Source: UBA1227 sp045599345
Lineage (GTDB): Bacteria; Bacillota; Clostridia; Oscillospirales; Acutalibacteraceae
Reading direction: 5' to 3'
DNA length: 20,194 nucleotides
NCBI GenBank assembly: GCA_045599345.1
Contig: JAZRVV010000022.1
Location: forward strand, 1-20,194
Below, piece by piece: positions 14,872-20,194 of this stretch (position 1 is the first letter of the stretch; every line of letters begins with the position of its first letter). The notes beneath the pieces were generated by a model, which did no database searches, was not told the origin of the DNA, and was given only the letters and a program-made list of their open reading frames with translations. A program made the translations under genes and the position numbers.

Positions 14872-17199
14872 ATGATAGAAACCATTATTAAACGCGATGG
14901 TAGAGCGGTTCCATTCTCAATCGACAAGATTGCAAATGCTATCTACCAGGCTGCCAAGGCAACAGGTGGCGACGATTATGAGGAGGCCCTTGCCCTCTCT
15001 CAAAAGGTTGTTGATTATATCGAGTCAACTGGTAACACAAGACCAACAGTCGAGGAAATTCAGGATTCAGTAGAAAAGGTTCTCATTGAGAGCGGTCATG
15101 CTAGAACAGCAAAGAAGTTCATTCTTTACCGTTCAGAGCGTTCACGTGTACGTGAGATGAACACTCGCCTTATGAAGATCTATGAAGGCCTTACATTCAA
15201 GGATGCTAAGGAGAACGACATCAAGCGTGAAAACGCTAACATCGATGGCGATACTTCAATGGGCACAATGCTCAAGTACGGTTCAGAGGGTGCAAAGCAG
15301 TTCAACGAACTCTATGTACTCAAGCCAGAGCATTCAAAGGCTCACGCAGAAGGCGATATCCATATCCACGACCTTGACTTCTTAACACTTACTACAACAT
15401 GTTGCCAAATCGATATTAGCAAGCTCTTCAAGGGCGGATTCTCAACAGGCCACGGCTTCCTTCGTGAGCCTAATGATATCTCATCATATGCAGCTCTTGC
15501 AGCTATTGCTATCCAGTCTAACCAGAACGACCAGCACGGTGGTCAAAGTATCCCTGCATTCGATACTTTCCTTGCTCCTGGTGTACAGAAGACATATAAA
15601 AAATATTACATTTCAAACCTCGCTAAGGGCCTTGAACTTCTCTGCGGTTTTGAGGATGCAACAGAGGCATCAAAAAACCTTTGCCTTGAAGTAGAAGGAA
15701 CATATGGAGTAATTCCAACAATTGCTAATGATAACGATTATCAGGCAAAAGAGGCATCTCTCCTTATCAACAAGTACAAGCTCCCAGAAGAGAACGTTAG
15801 AAAGGCTCAGAGCTTTGCGCTAAAGAAGGCACAGAAGGAAACAGACAAGCAGACATTCCAGGCAATGGAAGCATTTGTACACAACCTCAATACAATGCAT
15901 TCACGTGCTGGTGCTCAGGTTCCATTCTCATCAATCACACTTGGTGATGACCCATCTCCTGAGGCTCGTCTCATCACAAAGAACTTCCTTCTTGCAACAG
16001 ATGCAGGTCTCGGCAACGGCGAGACAGCAATCTTCCCAGTTTCAATTTTCCGTGTTAAAGACGGTGTAAACTATAATCCAGAGGATCCAAACTATGACCT
16101 CTTCAAGCTTGCAATGAAGGTTTCTGCAAAGCGCTTGTTCCCTAACTTCTGCTTTGCTGACGCACCATTCAATGCTCCTGGCTATGACGTAAACGACTAC
16201 AACACAAAGGTTGCTTACATGGGCTGCCGTACACGTGTTAAGGCTAACGTATATGATCCATCTCGCCAGATTACTTGCGGACGTGGTAACCTTTCATTCA
16301 CATCAATCAACCTTCCAAGAATCGCTATCAAGGCTCATGGCAATGTTGATATCTTCTTTGAAGAACTCGATAGAAAGATTGACCTCGTATTCGATCAGCT
16401 CTATGACCGTTTCTTGATCCAGGGTCATAGAAAGGTTTACAACTATCCGTTCCTTATGGGCCAGGGCTTGTGGCTTGATTCTGACAAGCTTAAGCCAGAC
16501 GATGAAGTAATGGAAGTATTAAAGCACGGCACATTGACAGTTGGTTTCATCGGTCTTGCAGAGTGCCTTAAGGCTCTCATTGGTTCTCACCACGGTGAGA
16601 CTCAGGAAGCTCGCAACTTGGGTATCGAAATCATCGGCCACATGCGCGCTCGCTGCGACCAGAAGTCACAGGATGAGGGCATGAACTACACCCTTATCGC
16701 AACACCTGCTGAGGGACTTTCAGGCCGTTTCGTACGTATGGACCGTGAGCGCTATGGCGTAATCCCAGGCGTAACAGACAGAGCTTACTATACAAACTCT
16801 TTCCACATTCCTGTATACTTCCCAATCTCAGCATTTGAGAAGATCAAGATCGAGGCTCCATACCACAACATCACAAACGCTGGTCATATCTCATACATCG
16901 AGATGGATGGTAACCCACTCGAGAACCTTGATGCATTCGAATCAGTTATACGTTGCATGAAGGAAAACAACATGGGTTATGCTTCAATCAACCACCCAGT
17001 TGACCGTGACCCAGTTTGTGGTTACACAGGTATCATCGGTGATGTTTGCCCACGTTGCGGACGTCATGACGGTGAAGCAATCTCAGAAGAAGTACTTATG
17101 CGCATCAAGGGTTATTCAACCAATGTTTGCTCATGTGACGAAAACCCACTTGAGGAAGCTGACAAGGTTGCACACCCAGTAGATGTTAAAGAAATATAG
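14872..17199 (+). CDS. nrdD: Anaerobic ribonucleoside-triphosphate reductase, class III, lacking its glycyl-radical tail
   Basis: This enzyme reduces ribonucleotides to deoxyribonucleotides under anaerobiosis. The 775-aa protein has an N-terminal ATP-cone (about 1-95, starting IIKRDGRAVPFSIDKIA). The ten-stranded barrel domain includes the active-site finger YMGCRTR with the thiyl cysteine Cys452. Near the C terminus are cysteines of the zinc region (Cys716, then CPRC at 726-729). In most NrdD proteins the glycyl-radical segment (RITGYL-type) follows directly. Here a different tail follows, with RIKGY at 744-748 and CSC at 753-755, and the gene stops at TAG. A standard radical segment appears as the next, in-frame gene. 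ATG 14872 is preceded by GGAGG (14860-14864). The promoter is consensus and probably NrdR-controlled. Codon use suggests high expression. Confidence 0.95.
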   Translation: MIETIIKRDGRAVPFSIDKIANAIYQAAKATGGDDYEEALALSQKVVDYIESTGNTRPTVEEIQDSVEKVLIESGHARTAKKFILYRSERSRVREMNTRLMKIYEGLTFKDAKENDIKRENANIDGDTSMGTMLKYGSEGAKQFNELYVLKPEHSKAHAEGDIHIHDLDFLTLTTTCCQIDISKLFKGGFSTGHGFLREPNDISSYAALAAIAIQSNQNDQHGGQSIPAFDTFLAPGVQKTYKKYYISNLAKGLELLCGFEDATEASKNLCLEVEGTYGVIPTIANDNDYQAKEASLLINKYKLPEENVRKAQSFALKKAQKETDKQTFQAMEAFVHNLNTMHSRAGAQVPFSSITLGDDPSPEARLITKNFLLATDAGLGNGETAIFPVSIFRVKDGVNYNPEDPNYDLFKLAMKVSAKRLFPNFCFADAPFNAPGYDVNDYNTKVAYMGCRTRVKANVYDPSRQITCGRGNLSFTSINLPRIAIKAHGNVDIFFEELDRKIDLVFDQLYDRFLIQGHRKVYNYPFLMGQGLWLDSDKLKPDDEVMEVLKHGTLTVGFIGLAECLKALIGSHHGETQEARNLGIEIIGHMRARCDQKSQDEGMNYTLIATPAEGLSGRFVRMDRERYGVIPGVTDRAYYTNSFHIPVYFPISAFEKIKIEAPYHNITNAGHISYIEMDGNPLENLDAFESVIRCMKENNMGYASINHPVDRDPVCGYTGIIGDVCPRCGRHDGEAISEEVLMRIKGYSTNVCSCDENPLEEADKVAHPVDVKEI

Positions 17200-17211
17200 G
17201 AGGAATTTACC

Positions 17212-17382
17212 ATGATGGAATCTAAAATGGTTGGCGAAGGCGTAAAGTTCGAAAGAATCAGAAGAATCACTGGTTACCTCGTAGGCACACTTGATCGTTT
17301 TAACGATGCAAAATATGCAGAGGTAAACGACAGAGTTAAGCACTCAATCGGTACTGGTGCAGGAGAGTTTGAGCAGATCTAA
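17212..17382 (+). CDS. Stand-alone glycyl-radical domain of NrdD (56 aa)
   Basis: This small gene encodes MMESKMVGEGVKFE, then RIRRITGYLVGTLDRF, then NDAKYAEVNDRVKHSI. That is the C-terminal glycyl-radical segment expected at the end of class III NrdD, with Gly21 as the candidate radical residue. It lies between nrdD and nrdG. AGGAGGA (17198-17204) overlaps the nrdD stop and is correctly placed for ATG 17212 (a second ATG is at 17215), so it has its own initiation. Its stop overlaps the nrdG start (TAATG). It is in the same frame as nrdD, separated only by one TAG and four codons. It may be the radical-bearing subunit in trans, or a replaceable spare part comparable in principle to YfiD/GrcA of pyruvate formate-lyase. 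Confidence 0.85.
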   Translation: MMESKMVGEGVKFERIRRITGYLVGTLDRFNDAKYAEVNDRVKHSIGTGAGEFEQI

Positions 17383-17942
17383 TGGATTTCCCAATAGATA
17401 CTCAGATTATTGATTTAAACCAGCCAGGTGGAACGAAACTTCACCTGGCTGGTGTTATACGTGAATCAATTGTCGACGGTCCAGGCTGGCGTATGGTGGT
17501 CTTTGTTCAAGGATGTCCGCACCACTGCAAAGGGTGCCAGAATCCTGCAACATGGAGCTTCACCGAAGGTGGCTATGACACGACCGTCGAAAATATAGTA
17601 AAAGCAGCAAAGGAGAATCCGTTGCTCAAAGGTATCACCCTGTCGGGTGGTGAGCCATTTACTCAAGCCAAGGCGCTCACAGTTTTGGCACGTGAGCTCA
17701 AAAAGGAAGGCCTTGATGTAATGTCATTTTCAGGTTGGACATATGAGGAGCTCATAAATGGTGCCAATAGTGAGAACTGTTGGCTTGACCTCCTTCGAGA
17801 ACTCTCTCTTTTGGTAGACGGAAAATTCATCGAAGAACAGCGTTCTCTCGAATGCCTTTTCCGTGGCTCTAAAAACCAGCGCATCATTGATGTGCAGAAG
17901 TCACTTGCTGCTGGACAAACAGTTCTTTCCGAACTTAACTAA
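17382..17942 (+). CDS. nrdG: Anaerobic ribonucleotide reductase activating protein (radical SAM)
   Basis: A radical SAM activase that uses a 4Fe-4S cluster and S-adenosylmethionine to generate the glycyl radical of NrdD. The 186-aa protein has the CX3CX2C cluster motif GCPHHCKGC (Cys45, Cys49, Cys52), preceded by VDGPGWRMVVFVQ. The SAM-binding glycine-rich strand LSGGEPF and a C-terminal LFRGSKNQRII follow. Length is typical of NrdG. The start codon overlaps the stop of the small glycyl-radical gene, which itself follows nrdD by 12 nt, so the three are one transcript and the substrate domain and its activase are translationally coupled. A strong terminator follows. Confidence 0.96.
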   Translation: MDFPIDTQIIDLNQPGGTKLHLAGVIRESIVDGPGWRMVVFVQGCPHHCKGCQNPATWSFTEGGYDTTVENIVKAAKENPLLKGITLSGGEPFTQAKALTVLARELKKEGLDVMSFSGWTYEELINGANSENCWLDLLRELSLLVDGKFIEEQRSLECLFRGSKNQRIIDVQKSLAAGQTVLSELN

Positions 17943-17953
17943 CGCAAATCAAG

Positions 17954-17992
17954 CGGTGTAAAGTTTAACCACTTTACACCGTTATTTTTTAT
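17954..17992 (+). terminator. Rho-independent terminator after nrdG
   Basis: A perfect 11-bp stem joins CGGTGTAAAGT (17954-17964) and ACTTTACACCG (17971-17981) around a 6-nt loop. It is followed by TTATTTTTTATT. It ends the nrdD operon. Confidence 0.95.
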
Positions 17993-18013
17993 TGATTCTG
18001 TGTGTTGCTGTTG

Positions 18014-18038
18014 AACTTACTATAGGGTGTAGTAAGTT
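18014..18038 (+). repeat. Perfect 9-bp inverted repeat
   Basis: AACTTACTA (18014-18022) and TAGTAAGTT (18030-18038) flank a 7-nt loop. A weak T-rich stretch (GATATTTTGATT) follows on the plus strand. It could be a back-up terminator for nrdG or an operator; nothing nearby decides this. Confidence 0.5.
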
Positions 18039-18116
18039 GATATTTTGATTAGCTTAACATCTCGGTATCTGGCGGTCAATCCGCGCTCACACAGTAAAAT
18101 GAACCGCTGCGAAATT

Positions 18117-18192
18117 GGTAGCACTGTCGTTCCAACGCGTCAAGGCACGCTCCGCTCTGAAGACCTTGACCCGTCGTCTCTTCAGTGCTACT
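18117..18192. other. Structured intergenic element with nested and pseudoknot-capable repeats
   Basis: The gene-free stretch 17943-18237 holds a compact set of perfect complementary arms. GTAGCACTG (18118-18126) pairs with CAGTGCTAC (18183-18191). Inside it, GTCAAGG (18139-18145) pairs with CCTTGAC (18164-18170). CTGAAGA (18157-18163) pairs with TCTTCAG (18179-18185). The last two interleave with no nucleotide between their adjacent arms, the geometry of an H-type pseudoknot. The outer stem and the pseudoknot share three nucleotides. Base composition is GC-richer than the flanks. I recognise no RNA family. An 83-codon plus-strand reading frame over it has no ribosome binding site. Confidence 0.45.
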
Positions 18193-18204
18193 GGCTAAAC
18201 AACA

Positions 18205-18229
18205 ACGAGCAAAGGAAACCTTTGCTCGT
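18205..18229 (-). terminator. Terminator of the HEPN/MNT toxin-antitoxin operon
   Basis: A perfect 11-bp stem joins ACGAGCAAAGG (18205-18215) and CCTTTGCTCGT (18219-18229) around a 3-nt loop. On the minus strand it is followed by TGTTGTTTAG, a moderate T-tract. It lies 9 nt after the hepT stop. Confidence 0.75.
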
Positions 18230-18237
18230 CGCTTCTT

Positions 18238-18576
18238 CTAATTCTGTTTTTCGATTTCTTTTAGTTCCTGCAGGAGGAGAGGAAAATCATTTTTAACGGT
18301 TTGATATACATCTTCCATTCGCAGGGTTTGATATTTGTGTGCGGTGATATCTCTCATTCCTGCAATATCCTTCCAAAGAATTTTTGGGTATGCTGTTCTC
18401 GTTGAGTCATCTAGAGATTTCACTAGTTCACCAATGTTTACAACTGTCATACAAATAGCTCGTTTGAGCATCTCGTTTGAAATAAAATTTTCGTAGGAAG
18501 TGTTCCCTAGTAATTCGGTTCCGATTTCAATTTCTGAAACTACTTTCTGTATGACAATCTTGTCTTTATGCAGCAA
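18238..18576 (-). CDS. hepT: HEPN-domain toxin (HepT-like, DUF86)
   Basis: A small all-helical HEPN protein of 112 aa. It carries the ribonuclease motif RX4HXY as RDITAHKY, with Arg75, His80 and Tyr82. In characterised MntA-HepT pairs the HEPN protein is the toxin (an RNase), and the partner nucleotidyltransferase neutralises it by AMPylating the motif tyrosine, which is present here. No ATG is available at the start; the likely start is TTG at 18576 (or CTG next to it), giving MLHKDKIV. It overlaps the antitoxin gene by 11 nt and so is translated from the same mRNA. Length is normal for DUF86 proteins. Codon use is AT-richer than in the surrounding housekeeping genes, consistent with an accessory, possibly transferred, module. 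Confidence 0.85.
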   Translation of the reverse strand: MLHKDKIVIQKVVSEIEIGTELLGNTSYENFISNEMLKRAICMTVVNIGELVKSLDDSTRTAYPKILWKDIAGMRDITAHKYQTLRMEDVYQTVKNDFPLLLQELKEIEKQN

Positions 18577-19054
18577 ATATTTCCACCACTTTCTTTACTT
18601 TGATGAGATCCGTCTTTTGGATTGGACCATGGATGACATCTACATCAAGTTTTAGAGAGGCCTCTAATTCGTTTTTGATAGATGACAAAGTAAGTAAAGA
18701 AACATTGTTGTAGAATTCTATAATTAGGTCAACGTCGCTGTCAGGCCTATTGGTGCCCGTTGCACGTGAACCGAAAAGGCTAACTTTTTTGATGTTGTAT
18801 TTTTTTGAAATTTTAGATATGACATTTCTAAGGTTGTTTTCAAAAGCAACCTTTTCTTTCATTATAGGGCTTAGTAATGTTTCAATGCTTACGTTAAGTG
18901 CAGCTGAGATTTTGTATAAGGTTTCGCCAGAGCATTTTTCGAGCTGTGCTTTGCCATTGCAAATGTCACTAATGGTCGTATACGGAATGCCAGTTTCCTT
19001 TGCGAGTTGATACTTGGTTAAATGCCGTTTTTCCATCAAGTCATTTATTAACAT
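18566..19054 (-). CDS. mntA: XRE-nucleotidyltransferase fusion antitoxin (MntA-like)
   Basis: A 162-aa two-domain protein. Residues 1-62 form an XRE/Cro-type helix-turn-helix (LTKYQLAKETGIPYTTISDICNG). Residues 70-162 form a minimal nucleotidyltransferase with GSRATG at 95-100, Asp107 and Asp109 in GSX10DXD, and a third acidic site in LDVDV (Asp137/139). The intact active site fits an AMPylating antitoxin for the downstream HEPN toxin. The XRE domain probably makes it the repressor of its own promoter, where a perfect palindrome lies. ATG 19054 is chosen because it has AAGGTG upstream; the longer in-frame TTG at 19090 lies upstream of the -10 and would not be transcribed. Predicted leader is only about 15 nt. 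Confidence 0.88.
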   Translation of the reverse strand: MLINDLMEKRHLTKYQLAKETGIPYTTISDICNGKAQLEKCSGETLYKISAALNVSIETLLSPIMKEKVAFENNLRNVISKISKKYNIKKVSLFGSRATGTNRPDSDVDLIIEFYNNVSLLTLSSIKNELEASLKLDVDVIHGPIQKTDLIKVKKVVEIFAA

Positions 19055-19076
19055 TACTTCACCTTCTTTCACCCAA

Positions 19077-19105
19077 ATTATAACGGTCAACCGTTATATT
19101 GTCAA
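19077..19105 (-). promoter_or_regulatory. Consensus promoter of the toxin-antitoxin operon
   Basis: On the minus strand, TTGACA (19100-19105) and TATAAT (19077-19082) are both perfect and 17 bp apart. Such a strong promoter fits an autorepressed toxin-antitoxin operon. Confidence 0.9.
19079..19098 (-). promoter_or_regulatory. 20-bp palindromic operator inside the toxin-antitoxin promoter
   Basis: TATAACGGT (19079-19087) and ACCGTTATA (19090-19098) form a perfect inverted repeat with a 2-nt centre. It fills the spacer between -35 and -10 and covers part of the -10, so a bound protein would exclude RNA polymerase. The XRE domain of the first gene is the obvious candidate binder; that link is inferred from position. 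Confidence 0.8.
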
Positions 19106-19177
19106 CTGCTACAAAGTCTACTTAATTAACATATATACTCAAACTGTCCCATAAAGCAATGAAATGGGCAGAATTTC

Positions 19178-19216
19178 CTACGAGTGGTTGATTTTTGGCT
19201 ACGAACGGCGTAGAAT
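19178..19216 (+). promoter_or_regulatory. pduL promoter with CTACG repeats
   Basis: TTGATT (19188-19193) and TAGAAT (19211-19216) are 17 bp apart, giving a leader of roughly 30 nt before pduL. CTACGA occurs at 19178-19183 and again at 19199-19204, 21 bp apart. An inverted CGTAG lies at 19209-19213. The repeats flank the -35 and touch the -10, so they may be regulator half-sites. Confidence 0.65.
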
Positions 19217-19253
19217 ACAAACGTAATTTTAAGAATTGAAAGAGGTAGAGGTA

Positions 19254-19823
19254 ATGAAAGTTTTACTTGAAACATCTGCACGTCACGTACACGTAACTAG
19301 AGAAGTACTTGACATCCTTTTCGGTGAGGGCTATGAACTCACAAACAAGAAGGACCTTTCACAGCCAGGCCAGTTCGCTTGCGAAGAGAGAGTTGCTGTA
19401 ATCGGTCCTAAGAATCAGTTCCCATCAGTTTCAATCCTTGGACCATGCCGTCCATACACACAGGTTGAAATCTCAATGTCAGAGGCTCGTACACTTGGTA
19501 TTACAGCTCCAGTACGTATGTCTGGTGACCTTGAGGGTTCAGGCGCTTGCAAGCTTGTTGGACCAAAGGGTGAAGTTGAAATTGACAAGGGCGTAATTAT
19601 TGCTAAACGTCACCTCCATGCTCTTCCAGAAGAAGCAAAGGAACTTGGCGTAGAAGACGGCGAGATTATCAAAATCAAGGTTGAGTCAGACGGACGCTCC
19701 CTCATCTTTGATGACGTAATCGCAAGAGTAACAACAACATCAGGTCTTGCAGTACACATTGATACAGATGAAGCAAATGCATGTGGTGCAACACCTGGCA
19801 TGATGATAGAAGTAGTAAAATGA
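19254..19823 (+). CDS. pduL: PduL-type phosphotransacylase
   Basis: This enzyme exchanges an acyl group between CoA and phosphate (propanoyl-CoA or acetyl-CoA to acyl phosphate), feeding acetate or propionate kinase. The 189-aa protein has the PduL zinc ligands HVHV (His11, His13), KRHLHALP (His120, His122) and VHIDTDEANAC (His168). It begins directly with MKVLLETSARHVHV and so lacks the N-terminal encapsulation peptide of microcompartment PduL. No microcompartment gene is seen nearby. It is therefore more likely a cytosolic Pta-like enzyme. ATG 19254 follows GAGGT; an in-frame TTG at 19236 lacks a suitable site. Codon use is strongly biased, as in rplL and nrdD, suggesting high expression. 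The stop overlaps the next start (ATGA). Confidence 0.92.
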   Translation: MKVLLETSARHVHVTREVLDILFGEGYELTNKKDLSQPGQFACEERVAVIGPKNQFPSVSILGPCRPYTQVEISMSEARTLGITAPVRMSGDLEGSGACKLVGPKGEVEIDKGVIIAKRHLHALPEEAKELGVEDGEIIKIKVESDGRSLIFDDVIARVTTTSGLAVHIDTDEANACGATPGMMIEVVK

Positions 19824-20194
19824 GTGATAGAGCAACATTAAAGCTCTATGATGAAAATAGCTATGAAAAAGAGTTCACCGCCACTGTGCAGAGCTGTACT
19901 GTGTGCGGTGATTTTTTCAAAGTTGTACTAGACAAAACAGCCTTTTTCCCAGAAGGCGGTGGTCAAGTAGGCGACAATGGATTTTTCATCGTAGACGGCA
20001 AAGCGATAGAGGTATTTGATACCAAGATAGTTGAAAACGTAATAGAGCATTATACCAAGGAAGAGATCAAACCAAATGAAACCGTCACGGGCAAACTTGA
20101 TTGGATTCCAAGACATACAAGAATGCAAAATCATACGGGTGAGCATATTGTTTCAGGTATCATCAACAGAAAGTATGGCTTTGACAACATCGGT
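19820..20194 (+). CDS. AlaX-like alanyl-tRNA editing protein (3' end outside window)
   Basis: A partial gene; 125 codons are visible and no stop is reached. The sequence matches the editing domain of alanyl-tRNA synthetase and AlaX proteins. TAFFPEGGGQVGD (residues 40-52) corresponds to the FxPExGGQxGD motif, and HTGEH (105-109) is the HxxxH zinc-site motif, preceded by WIPRHTRMQN. Such proteins hydrolyse Ser- or Gly-mischarged tRNA-Ala in trans. The ATG at 19820 overlaps the pduL stop by 4 nt (ATGA), so it is cotranscribed and probably translationally coupled. Whether it is a short AlaX or a long form with a DHHA1 domain cannot be told from this window. Confidence 0.88.
   Translation, partial: MSDRATLKLYDENSYEKEFTATVQSCTVCGDFFKVVLDKTAFFPEGGGQVGDNGFFIVDGKAIEVFDTKIVENVIEHYTKEEIKPNETVTGKLDWIPRHTRMQNHTGEHIVSGIINRKYGFDNIG

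Noticed and set aside
17200..17343. Minus-strand reading frame opposite the small glycyl-radical gene
   Set aside because: The plus strand encodes a clear family motif with a ribosome binding site; the minus-strand frame is a shadow.
18108..18170. tRNA-like stretch (TGCGAAATTGGTAGCA resembles a D-arm)
   Set aside because: No matching acceptor stem, anticodon arm or TTCRA-type T-arm follows, so it is not a tRNA gene.
18045..18296. Plus-strand 83-codon reading frame over the structured intergenic element
   Set aside because: No ribosome binding site, no recognisable protein features, and it runs into the 3' end of the convergent hepT gene and through its terminator hairpin.
19055..19090. Longer antitoxin start at TTG 19090
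   Set aside because: The TTG lies upstream of the -10 of the predicted promoter and inside the palindrome, so it would not be on the mRNA; ATG 19054 has a proper ribosome binding site.
1..20194. CRISPR arrays, insertion sequences, rRNA or tRNA genes
   Set aside because: No regularly spaced direct repeats, no transposase, and no rRNA or tRNA signatures were found on either strand.

Overview
The window looks like chromosome from a strictly anaerobic, moderately low-GC Firmicute, most likely a Lachnospiraceae-type Clostridium relative. That placement is an inference. It rests on consensus sigma-A promoters with strong GGAGG ribosome binding sites, a class III (oxygen-sensitive) ribonucleotide reductase, a holB-ricT(yaaT) pair, a bacterial-type GlnRS beside an atypical GluRS, and a free-standing PduL phosphotransacylase.

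Layout. (1) 1-553: rplL (ribosomal protein L7/L12), closed by a strong terminator. (2) 557-2065: a single-gene unit for a FAD-dependent oxidoreductase, with its own extended -10 promoter and terminator. (3) 2069-9140: one tightly packed plus-strand operon, gltX-glnS-metY-GPH transporter-metA, with gaps of 1, 9, 14 and 4 nt. It links glutamyl/glutaminyl-tRNA charging to methionine synthesis through O-acetylhomoserine. It ends at a hairpin shared with a convergent gene. (4) 9145-9825: a minus-strand 7-TM protein with its own promoter. (5) 9902-14693: a minus-strand operon reading 8-TM membrane protein, holB, ricT, greA, lysS. (6) 14780-17992: the anaerobic ribonucleotide reductase operon, with a perfect -35/-10 promoter and an NrdR-box-like palindrome. 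Here nrdD stops before the glycyl-radical segment, and that segment is a separate 56-aa gene between nrdD and nrdG. (7) 17993-18204: gene-free DNA with several perfect inverted repeats, including a possible pseudoknot. (8) 18205-19105: a minus-strand HEPN/MNT toxin-antitoxin pair whose antitoxin is fused to an XRE DNA-binding domain. A perfect 20-bp palindrome lies across its promoter. (9) 19188-20194: pduL, then an overlapping alaX-like tRNA-editing gene cut by the window end.

The genes are mostly housekeeping: translation, replication, transcription, dNTP supply, methionine and acetyl phosphate metabolism. The least ordinary items are the split NrdD, the XRE-MNT/HepT module with its operator, and the structured intergenic element next to it. 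Predicted start codons were chosen by ribosome binding site, so several differ from the longest possible reading frame.
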